DNA of 64,000 nt from Microbacterium sp. 2FI (GTDB taxonomy: Bacteria > Actinomycetota > Actinomycetes > Actinomycetales > Microbacteriaceae). Of this stretch, positions 45,226-57,200 are shown one piece after another (within the stretch, counting starts at the first letter, position 1; every line of letters begins with the position of its first letter). The position numbers and the translations under genes are program-made. The stretch spans positions 1 through 64,000 of the forward strand of contig NZ_SCMR01000019.1 of NCBI RefSeq assembly GCF_005502885.1, given 5' to 3'. The notes under the pieces were generated by a model. The model did not search any database. It was given only the letters and a program-made list of their open reading frames with translations, and had not been told where the DNA came from.

Positions 45226-48200
45226 GTGGGGAGTGCTCGAGCGTCTCGGCGGCTACGCCCGCCTTCGCTCGTCGACCGCGCCCGGACGCCGCTGATAGCA
45301 GCGGTCGTCACCCTCGCGATGGCCGTCACTCCGGCTGTCTCTCCTGCTGCCGCGGCCGCTCCGGCCGAGTACGCTCTGCGTGCTCCGAGCGTCGCCGCGA
45401 ACGCCGCGCACGCCGATCTGGACGCCGCCGACATCGATCGTGTGCTGCCGAGCGCGCTGGCCCTGTGGGGCCTTCGCGACCTGCCCGGTGAGGTGCGCGT
45501 AGGCGACGTCTCCGGCGACCGGCTCGCCGTGACGAGCGGCACCACGATCACGGTCGACCCCGATGCCGCCGGCCACGGCTGGTTCGTCGACGCGACCCCC
45601 GCCTCATCGCGCGAGTTCACGCACGGCGCCGGCTCCACGGCGACCGCCGATGCGTCGAGCGTCGCCGCGGGCCTGATGGACCTGCAAACCGTCCTCGCAC
45701 ACGAGATCGGCCATCTGCTCGGTCGCGACGACCTCGATCGTGACGACGCGCTGATGCACGAGCGACTCGCGCCGGGCACGCGCCACCTCGGCGTCGGATT
45801 CGACGACGGCGCGCACGTGAAGGTATTGCGCGCACTTGCTGCGGGCCGCGAACTGCCGTTGCGCGCGATGGACGTCGTCGAGCCCGCTTCAGAGCCGGCC
45901 GCGGAACAGCCCGTCGCCGAAGAGCCTGCGCCCGCGGAGCCCGCTCCTGCCGAGCCCGCACCCGCGGAGCCTGCTCCGGCTGAGCCCGCGCCGGCTGAGC
46001 CCGCCCCCGCTGAGCCTGCCCCCGCTGAGCCCGCGACCGCTCCGGTGGAGCCCGCAGTCGACACCGCTCCCGCCGAGCCCGTAGCGGAGGCCGAACCGGC
46101 AGCCGAAGCGCCGGCCGAGCCCGTCGCGGCAGAGCCCGCGGCCACGACGACCGCCGAGCCGGCGGCTCCGATTGCGGTCGCGCCCGTCGTCATCGCCCCG
46201 TCGCCATGGACCGTCACGATCTCGGGCACCGCGGTCATGCGCATCGACGGCACCGACCTGGTGATCGGCACCGAGCGCCGTGCTCTCTCGTCGATCACCG
46301 CCGTCATCGTCATCGGCGGTGCCGGTGCTGACACCCTCGTCATCGACGCGAGCGCGCTCGCCGCACTCAAGGGCAAGTCGGTGTCCTTCGACGGCGCCGG
46401 CGGCTCCGATGTGCTCGCCGGCCCCACGGTCGACGCGCGCTGGATCGTCGACGGCGCAGGCTCCGGGCGCATGCTCGCCGGGGGCGCGACGGTGACCTTC
46501 CGCGGAATCGAGACGCTGCGCGGTGCCGAGGGCAACAAGGATCTCTTCGAGCTGGTCGGCAGCGGCACGATCGGCGCCGTCGACGGCGGTGCGGGCGGCT
46601 TCGACACCATCGCGTCCCGCAACTCGTCCCCGGCCAGCGTCACCTCGCGGGTGAGCGGCCCGCAGTCGGGGTCGGTGGTGCTCGACGGCCGCACCACCCG
46701 GTACGACGGCCTGGAGCCCGTGAACCTCTCGTGCTCTGTGGCGTGCCTCGTCGACGCGGGCACGAGCGACAACCACCAGATCCGCATCCACTCGACCGGT
46801 GCGACCAACATCACGGTCGAGTTCACCACCGGCACCGGTGAGCTCACCACCTTCACGATCGGCGCCACGACGACAAAGCTCACCGTCCGCGGCGCCGCCG
46901 GCAACGACACCTTCCGGGTCGAGGCGCTCCCCGCGCACGTGACCATCGTCATCCAGGGCGGCGGCGGAGACGACACCCTCGTCGGACCGAACGTCGAGAA
47001 CGACTGGGCGATCACCGGAGCCGACACGGGCGCAGCATCCTTCGCCCTCTTCTCGGCGGTCGAGAACATCACCGGCGGGTCGGCATCCGACACCTTCGCC
47101 GTGACCACCGTCGTCACTGCCAGCAATCCACCGCGCGTGCATACGCTCAGCGGCGTGATCAGCGGCGGCGGCGGCGTCGACGCGCTGGTCGCCGGCGACC
47201 TCGCCAACCGCTGGACACTGACCGGAGCGGGCACCGGCACGCTCTCCACCGTCGACCCCGACGATGACCTCGTGCTCACCAGCACGCAGTCCTTCGCCGC
47301 GATCGAGAACCTCATCGGCGGCCTCGGCGACGACGAGTTCCGCATGCTCGCCGGCGGCTCGGTGACCGGCATGATCGACGGCGGCGGCGATGACGACGAA
47401 GCGGACGAGCCGGCCGTCGACACGATCACGTTCGCGGGATTCGGCTCGCCCGTGACCCTCACGCTCGCGGGCGGCGCGCTCACCTTCGCCGCCCTCTTCT
47501 CACTCGCGACCACGCCGCAGACGTCCACCACCGGTGCCGGCACGGTGCGGTTCAACACCGCGACGCAGTCGAGCGCGACCCAGATCCGCGTCGGCATCGG
47601 CAATGCCGCCGGCGGCGTGATCGCCGCGGCGATCGACCGCATCGACGACTCTCCCGCGCCCCTCGGCGAGGTGCGCGTCGTCGCCACCGACGACGACGCG
47701 AAGTGGATCCTCTTCAAGCTGCTCGGCCTCGGCGCCGCCGGCGACCCGGGCTACCGCGCCTTCTCGGTGCAGGTGCTCTCCGCGAGCGCCGCCAACCCGT
47801 TCTCGGCGGACGACGCGCTGACCTTCGTCTACGCGCCGGGGATGCACTCGGCGACGGGCGTCGCCGCCTTCGTCAACGTCGAGACCGTCACCGGCGGCGC
47901 GGGCGCCGACACGGTGCGCGGTCCTCCGGACGAGTCGACTCGGTGGACCATCGACGGGGATGACGCGGGCAGCGTCGCCGGCATCGGATTCTCGTCGTTC
48001 GAGTCCCTCGTCGGCGCCGCAGGGTCTGCCGACGTGTTCACCGTCACCGCGACCGGCACCCTCTCCGGCTCCATCGCCGGAGGCAGCGGCACCTCCGACG
48101 CCCTCGTCTTCGCCGTCAGCGACACCCTCGCCGTTCTGTACAACGTCCCCTCCGCGAACCACAGCGGCACCGCGAACTACGACGGCCGCAGCATCGTCTA

Positions 48201-51200
48201 CACGGGTCTGGATCGCCAGAGCGTTCTCGCCGGCAACAACTCGACCCGCGTCATCCAGGGCTCCTCGGCCGACGACGTCATGGTCGTCTCGGCCGTCGAC
48301 GCGACCCGCATGCAGGTCCGCTACGTCGGCCGCGCCTGGTACGACGTCGTGACCGGCACCCTGGTCGATGGCGAGATCTTCCTGAACCCCCTCGTCTCGC
48401 TCGTCATCGAAGGTCGCGCCGGCGCCGACTCGATCACGATCGCGAGCCTCTCGTCGGGCTGGCACGACGGCGCGACGATCTTCGTCTACGGCAACCGCCG
48501 CCTCAGTGTCGCGACCCCGATCTTCGTCGACGACCCCGATGCCGACTCGGTCTTCTTCACCGGCGACATCGCACCGCTGGGCACGATGGAGATCTACGCG
48601 GCGAACATCACGGTGCGCGCGGGTGTCTCGATCGACGCGGGCGACGGCTACATCGTCCTGCGTGCCCGCCACATCGAGACCTCGACGTGGGAGAACCTCC
48701 GGCCGGGACTGGTCGCGAGCCGCAGCGTCGCGATCACGATCGAGGCGGATGCCGAGATCCGCGCGACCGGCATCTACATCATCGCGCAGGCCGAGGATCG
48801 TACCGTGGCCGAGTTCCTCGGCCAGATGAAGGAGGTCGCGAACTTCGTCATCAACCCGCTCATCAGCCTGCTCGAGTCGATCATCGCCCTCCCGGTGAAG
48901 GTGCTCGTGAAGAGCTCGTCGGCCACGATCACGATCGGCAACCGCGTGCGGATCATCAGCGCCGATGCGCTGGGCATCTATGCGACTGCTTCGGCCGACG
49001 CGAGCGGCTCGGCCCGCGGCAGCATGGTCAGCGTCGGGTTCGTGTGGGCGACGGCGACGGCGCGGGTCACGATCGGCACCGATGCCGTGCTCACGGGCGC
49101 GGCGGCTGTCGTGATCACGGCCACGGCGACGGCCACGGCATCCATCTCTTCCGAGACGAGCCGCGAGCTCTCGAGCACTCCGAACCCCGGGGCTACGCAG
49201 ATCGCGCTCTCGCTCGCCGTCTCGAACGCCGTCGTGACCTCGACGATCAGCGTCGGCCTCCGCACCCGCATCGAAGCGGGCAAGACCGCGAACCTCGTCG
49301 CGACGGGCAACGCCGACTCGTCGGCGTCGGCCGAATCGGGCATCTACGCCGACGGCAGCGCGGGCGTCGCGACGGCGATCGAGCTGTCGGATGCCGACAT
49401 CACCAACACGGTGCTCGGCACCGTCCGCGCGAACATGGGCTCGGGCTCGGTCGTCAAGATCGAGATCGACCCGACCGAGACCGACCCGACTCAGCCCGGA
49501 TACGTCGACTACGCGAAGAACATGATCTTCGTCGGAGCCCACGCGCTCGTCACCGAAGACGTCATCACCTACACGAACCGGCGTGGCACGAGTATCGGCG
49601 GGCTCGTCGACGGCCGCCAGTACTTCGTGGTCCAACTCTTCGACATCGACGACCCCGACAACCCCGGGCGTGACGAGTCGCAGTGGATCAAGCTCGCCTT
49701 CACCGAAGAGCGCGCGATCACCGCCGGCCTCGGGTACGACTACCACGCCGGCAACGTCGTCGACCTGATCAACCAGGCCGGCACCGTGCTCGAGACGAGC
49801 AACAACGAGCGGCTCTTCAACGGCACCGACGTCGACGGCGCCGCCAACACGGTCCGTCTCCGGTGGCCCGTGGGCACGGTCTTCAACACGTTCGAACTCG
49901 GCCAGGCGGTCGTCTACCGCCAGGGCACCCACGCGATCGCCGGCCTCGTCGACGGCCAGACGTACTACGTCATCGCGAGCACCAATCAGACGAACCTCCA
50001 GGGAAACACGCGCTTCGCGACCGCACAGGTCATCCGGCTCGCCGAGAGCGAGAACGAGGCGCGCGGCGGCGTCTTCATCGACATCGGCGAGATCCCGGTC
50101 GGCGCGACCGGCTACATGTTCGAGGCGAAGCACGTTCTCGACTCGGGCTTCGCGACCGGTGTCGGCATCATCTCGCAGCTGAACGCCAAGGATTCCAGCT
50201 CCGCGAGCGCCGGCCTCGTGGACGAGGAGCTGAACCCGAACCTCTGGGCGAAGGTCAAGGAGAAGCTCGCGGCCAACGTCGTCGACTCGCTCCTCTCGCG
50301 GCTCACGCGTGCCTATCGCGACCACCAGGCCAAGGCCGGCGTCGCGTCCAACGGCGGCATCGCGGTCGCCGGCGCCCTCGCGTTCACCTTCGCCGACCAC
50401 GACGTGACCACGATCGTGGGGGCGGCAGCGGTCATCCAGTCCAACGAGGACCTCGAGGTCAAGGCGACGATCGCCCAGACCCTCAACCTCAACGCCGAGT
50501 CGAACGCCGAGCCGCAGTCCGGCCCCGACGGTGCCAGCGCCGGCACGATGATCAGCGTCGCGATCTCGATCGGCATCGTCGAGAACACCGCGACCGCGAC
50601 GCTCACCAGCGGCGCGACGCTCGACGGACTGCGCGCGACCCGCCTCATCGCCGACGTGTCATACCCGTTCCTCACGCGGTTCGACCAGTACATCCCGCTG
50701 TCGTGGGGCGAGCTGGTCGACTCGCTCCGCAACGACGGCTGGGACGCGATCCTCAAGTACGTCAACGCGCAGCTCGGCCTCAAGGACTCGCTCTTCAACA
50801 CGTGGACCTCGGCGACCGCGCAGGCCGACGAGGTCGGCATCGCGGGCTCGGTCACCGTGCTCGTCCTCACGAACCGGGCGATCGCCACCGTGCAGTCGGG
50901 CGTGAAGATCAACCAGACGCTCGCGTGGCGGAACTCGGACCACGGCAATGCCGCGGGATCCGAGCAGGTCGTCTCGATCGAGGCGACGAACTACCAGCAG
51001 TTCATCAACATGGTCGGGATCTTCGCGCTGCCCGACATCGACCTCGACTCGAAGGGCACGAAGTTCGCCGACCGGATCTCGCTGAACCCCGCGGGTACTG
51101 CGGGCTCGAAGGGCGGCGCCGGCGGCTCGTTCTACGTCTTCGTGCAGGACAACACCACGCACGCGATCGTCCAGAACGGCGCGATGATCTTCAGCGGCGC

Positions 51201-54200
51201 CGACGGCGGCTTCAACATGAAGGCCGAAGAGGCGATCTTCCACATCGACCTCGTGCAGTCCGGCACCACCGGCGGCGCCTACGCGTTCGCCGGGTCGGTC
51301 GCCTACATCGGCCAGGACAGCGACACGCTCGTGCACCTGGGCGGCACCGCCAAGGTCACCGGCCGCGACGCCCGCCTGTACGCCGGCAACCTCACCACCC
51401 AGGTCACCTGGGTCGGCGCCGTCACCATCGGCGAGGGCACGGGCGTCGGCATCTCGGTCGCGATCAACGATCTGCAGCGGACGACCCGCGCGGTCATCGG
51501 CGACCTGACCGCGACCTCGTCCAACACGGCGGCAGCCGGCAGCACCGTGAACATCGACGTCACGGGAGTCATCGACGTCCTCGCCAGCCTCGATGGCGAC
51601 CTGTACGCGTTCAGCGTCGCCGGAGCGGTTTCGCGTCCGGGAGCACCGACAGCGCCTGTCGGCACCCCGGCCAAGGCGCTGCAGCTGCTGGGCACCACGG
51701 CGCAGACGCCGCCCACCGGCATCGGCCTCGCCGGCGCGGCATCCGTCAACATCGTCCGCGACACCGTGCAGGCCTCGATCGCGAACGCCGGCCGCATCGT
51801 CGCCGGCAGCGTCACCGTCACCGCCCTCGACGACTTCTTCCAGCTCGCCGTCACCGGCGGCGCGAGCTTCGTCGTCAGCGCGCAGCCGGGAGGCAAGTCG
51901 ATCGCCGGGGCCTTCAGCTTCAACGACATCGAGGCGACGATCCGCGCCTTCATCGTCGCCACCGACGTGACCACCTCGATCGTGCTCGACCCGACCGGCG
52001 CCGCGACCGGCGACGTCACCGTCACCGCGACCCGCAGCGGGGACCTCATCGCCCTCTCGGCGGGACTCGCCGGCGCACCGGGCAACGACAGCCTCGCGGT
52101 GGCCGGGTCGTTCTCGGCGAACGTCATCCTCAACGAGACCGAGGCGATCATCCGCGGCATGATCGGCAGCATCGCCGGCAATGTCGTGGTCAGCGCGTCG
52201 GACAACTCGCGCATCATCGCCGTCGGCGGCGGCATCGCGCTCGGCGGCAAGACGGGAGTCGGTCTCGGGGTCGGCCTCAACCTGCTCGGAACGCCGACCC
52301 GCCCCACGATCACCCGCGCGCTCATCGCCGGATCGCGCCTCACGATCGGCGGCACGACCGTCTCGGTCACCGCCTCGAATGTCAACCCGACGACCGAGGC
52401 GCGCATCTTCGCGTTCGGCGCCGGCATCGGACTCGCCCTCGGCCCGCAGAGCAACCTCGGCCTCGGCTTCATGCTCGGGGTCAACATCATCGAGGGGATC
52501 ACCGAAGCGGCGATCCGGAGCACCACGATCACCGAGCTCGCCGGCACCCCGGGTGTCGTGGCCGTGACGGTCTCCGCGACCGACCGCACCGGCATCGTCG
52601 CGATCGCCGGAGCCGTGGGTCTCTCGACCTCGAACTCGATCGGCGCCGCCGCCGGCTACAACGAGGTCGACACCGACACGCTCGCGCGTCTCGACGACGT
52701 CGACATCACGATCGACGGCGCGCTGACGGTCATCGCGGTCTCCGACGGCGAGATCGGCGGCGTCGCGCTCGGCGTCGCGGCCGCACTCGGACCCCAGAGC
52801 GCGCTGAGCGGTGCCGGGTCGCTCCTCATCAACATCATCGAGAAGCGCGTCGAGGCCACGATCGGCGACACGGTCGCCGACTCGCACGTCGGCGCGTCCG
52901 TCATCAGCGCCGGCGGCCCCATCCGCGTCTCGGCCACCGACTCGTCGCTCATCGTCTCGATCGCCGGCGGCTTCTCGGTCGCCGCCAAGGGCATCGCGGT
53001 CGGCGCCGCGATCAGCTACAACCTCATCTCGAACCGCATCGTCGCCTCTATCGACGACGCCAGCGTCATCGCGCGGGGGGCCTCCTCCGACATCTCCGTC
53101 ACCGCCACCTCGGGCGCGACCCTCGTCGCGATCGCGCTCGGCGCCGCCCTCTCGGGCGGCAACGTCGCCGTCGGCGGATCGCTCACGGTGAACTCGATCG
53201 CCAACACGCTCGACGCCCACATCGCCGACAGCCCCGACATCCGCGCCGGCCGGCACGTCCTGGTCACAGCCACCGAGTCGGTCACGCTGATCGTCATCGC
53301 GGGCGGCGTCGGGGTGGCCCTCTCCGGGACCGCGGTCGGCGCCGCGATCGCCTACAACTTCATCGGAGGCGGCTTCAGCCCCGCCAACCCCGACGTCATC
53401 GACCGCGACAGCACGGTCAAGGACCAGATCACCGCGTACATCCACAACGCGCGGGTGCAGGCGGGCGGCGACATCCAGGTCAAGGCCGGCTACCTGCCGC
53501 CGGCCTCGGCCCTGCCGGGTTCGGTGAGCATCGGAGACATCGTCACCGTCGCCATCCCGGGCGACCCGAGCACCGAGGCGAACGCGCCGTTCACCGCGCG
53601 GATCATCAGCGTCGCCATCGGCGCTGCGGGCGCGAGCCAGCTCGCCCTCGGCGGCGCGATCACGATCAACGTCATCGCCCACGCCATCACCGCCTACATC
53701 TCGGGGCCGCGTTCGGTCGACGCCGACGGCAGCATCCTCGTCCAGGCGGCCGACGACCTCACCGCGGTCGCGGTCGCCGGTGGTGCGGCGGCGGGCGGCA
53801 GCGCCGGCGGAGCCGCAGTTCCCCTGCAGATCGACCTCAGCTCGGTGAAGGCCTGGATCGGCGACGGAACCGTCGTCGACGCCCGCGGCAACGGCAGCGG
53901 CGTGCTCGCCCGCACCGGAACGAAGAACTCCGCCGGTGTTGCGCAGACCCTTCTCGTCAAGGGCCTCGCCGTCTCGGCCACGTCGTTCCAGACCGTGCGC
54001 ACCATCGCCATCGGTCTCGCGGGCGGAGCGAAGTTCGGCGTCGCCGGCTCGGGCAGCGTCACGGTGATCGATCGCACCGTCCACGCCTGGATCGGCGACG
54101 GTGCGCGGATCAACCAGGGAACGACCGGCGAGAGCGTCGACCAGAGCGTCGTGGTGATCGCCTCCAGCCGCACCGACCACGTCGGCGTGGCCGGCTCGAT

Positions 54201-57200
54201 CGCCATCGGCGGCAAGGCCGGCATCGGCGCCGGCGTCGAGGTCGGCGTGCTCACCAAGAACACCCACGCCTGGATCGGCGCGGGTGCGTGGGTGCAGGCG
54301 CAGCGTGACGTCCGGGTGCTGGCCTTCTCGCAAGAGAAGATCGTCTCGGTCTCTGGAGCGGTCGCCGCCGGCGGCAAGGTCGGCATCGCCGGCGCCGTCG
54401 ACATCTACGTGCTCGACATCTCCACCACCGCCAAGATCCGGGGCACCGCGACAGCCGCGCTGACGCCGACAACCGTCCTGGCGCTCGGCAGCGTGCAGGT
54501 CGCGGCCTCCAGTGACACCGAGGTCGACTTCATCGCCGGCAACCTCGCGGTCGGCGCGATCGCCGCCGGCATCGGCGGCGCGGTCGTGGTGCCGGTGATC
54601 ACCAAGAGGACGGATGCCGCGATCGGCGCCCGCGCGATCGTCGACGGCCGCGGCCTCCGCCCGGGAATCGACGTCGACGGCGGCTTCGACGTCGTGTTCG
54701 TGAACTACGGTGGCGAGACCGGGCAGGTGCGGCCGCCGTCGATCTCGAACAGCGACGTGGGCTACAACCCGTCGAACCCCGACGCCGAAGACCCCCTCGT
54801 CGACGAGCAGTTCACGGGCTACCGCGTCGTGACGCCCGACACCCGCACCGGCTTCACCGGCGTCGCGGTCACCGCGCTCAACCGCGACGACATCGGCATG
54901 TACGGCATCGGCGCGGGGGCCTCGGCATCCGTCGCCGTGCAGATCTCGGCCATCGTGCACGTGATCACGGCCTCGACCACAGCCCGCATCGGCGATTTCG
55001 CAGAGATCAACGCGAGCGCCGGCAGCGAGGGTGCGAACCAGAGCGTGCTCGTCATCGCGGCGAACGACTACCAGCTTCTCGGCATCGCCGGCGGCGGCGC
55101 CTTCTCGGGTGTCGTCGGGGTCACGCCCGCCGTCGAGGTCGCCGTCGTGCTCAACACGGTGACGGCGTCGATCCGCACCTCGGCCCGCGTCGAGGCCGCG
55201 CGCGACATCGAGGTGCGTGCGCAGGCCGCAGAAGACATCCTGATCATCACGATCGCGATCGCCGTTTCCGGCGGGGTCGGCATCGGCGGGGCCGTCGGCG
55301 TCCTCGTGATCGACAACACGACGCACGCGAGCATCGCGTCGGGCGCGGTCGCCTTCGCGGGCGGCAACGTCGTCGTCATCGCCTCCGACCTGACCGACCT
55401 CGACATCCTCTCGATCGCCGCCGGCATCGGCTTCGCGAAGGCCGGCGTCGGAGCGGGCACCTCGGTCACGGTCATCACGAAGGACACGCGGGCCTGGATC
55501 GGCAATGCGACGGTGGATGCCGGTGGCCGGTCCGACCTCATCAACACGTACGACGGCACGCTGAGCGACAGTGGGGTCTTCGGCATCACGGATGCCGTCG
55601 ACAACGTCCACGGCGTGATCGTCGTCGCCGTCAGCAGCGAAGACGTCCTCTCGGTGGCGATCGCCGGTGCGGGTGGTCTCATCGCCGGAATCGCCGGAGC
55701 CGTCACCGTGCAGGTGCTCGACTCCGACACCCGCGCGTTCATCGACGGCGGCGCCCGCATCAACACCCTCGCGCAGGGCACGGCCTCGGCGAACCAGGAT
55801 GTGCGGGTCGTCGCGATCAACGACGTCACGATCCTCGCGATCTCGGGCGCCATCGGCGTCGGCGCCGTCGGTCTCGCCGGCGGTGTGGACATCGGCATCG
55901 TCCACAACGACACGACCGCGTTCATCGCCGGCATCGATGTGCGCGCCCGGCGCCACATCACCGCCAGCGCCCTGGCCGACCGCGAGCTCAGCAGCTTCGT
56001 GATCAGCGCCGGCGGCGGCGCGGTGGGACTCGCCGCAGCGGTGTCGGTGTGGACGCTCGGCGGCAACCTCATCTCGACCTACGCCTACGCCGACAAGACG
56101 CAGAGCGGCGCGAACACGACACGCAGCACCGACGCGCTGACCGGCAAGGGCTCGAGCGGCGAGAACACCTCGACGATCGCGAAGGTCGACGGCCTCATCA
56201 ACGGTTCTGACGCATCGTCCGCGCTCGGGTCGCTCGTGAACCCCGGCGTCGACGACGACGGCAACGCGGCCGGCACCACCCAGAACTCCGGCGACATGCG
56301 CGATGCCGCCGCCGACGTCAAGAGCACGTTCGACGCCCAGGCTCCGGGCGGCGCGGTGGGCGCCGCGACGGCCGCCCCCGGCGCGAGCCCGCTCGTGGGC
56401 ACGCAGGAGGTCCCCAGCGGCACGGCGGCCTTCATCGGCCGCAACGCCACGATCACCGCGGGCGGCGACGTGCTCATCGACGCCCGCAGCCGCCTCATCG
56501 TCCTGATGGTCGGCGGCGGCCTCGGCATCGGCGGCGCGGGGATCGGCGCCGGCATCGCCGTCCTCACCTTCGACGACGACGTCACCGCCTTCATCGGCTC
56601 AGGTTCCACGGTGAGCGCCGGTGCCACCGGAACGGTCGCGCTCCGGGCACGCCTGTTCGCCGACTTCAGCGTCCTCGCCGTCACGGCCGGGTTCGGCGCG
56701 ATCGTGGGTGTCGCCGCATCGGTCGTCGTCGTCAACGACCGCGGCGCGGTCAGCGCCTACCTCGAAGACGCCACGAGCACCGCGGATGCCGCCGTCATCG
56801 CGGCAGCGGGAACCGTCCAGATCCTCGCCGAGCGCATCGTCGGCATCCACGTCGCCGCGGTCGCCGCCGCGGTGGGCATCATCGCCGCCGCCGTCGGCGC
56901 CTCGGTCGTCGTCGTGAACTCCACCGGGTCCGCGCTCGCCGCGACCGGCACCTTCTCGCGCATCGGCGTCGACTCTCCGACCGCCACGGTCGGCACGGTG
57001 ACCATCGAGGCCAAGGTCACCTCGACCGTTTCGTCGTTCGGCTCATCGCGCATCACGATCCTCGCGCTCGCGGGCGGCCCGCTCGGCGTCTCGGCGGGTG
57101 TCCTCGCGATCACCGTGGGTGTCTCGGGCGCTGCGGTCGCTTCGGCAGAGGTGCGGCGCGGAACCCTCATCTACGCATCGGGCGCCGTCCGGGTGGCATC

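Noticed and set aside
49683..54308. 1,541-codon plus-strand open frame in another phase
   Set aside because: Almost only Arg, His, Gly, Asp and Pro; it is a frame-shifted reading of the giant gene.
50659..55956. 1,765-codon open frame on the minus strand, opposite the giant gene
   Set aside because: Composition is Asp/Arg/Gly/Ala-rich without any domain motif, as expected of an antisense shadow in GC-rich DNA; the plus-strand frame carries the conserved repeats.
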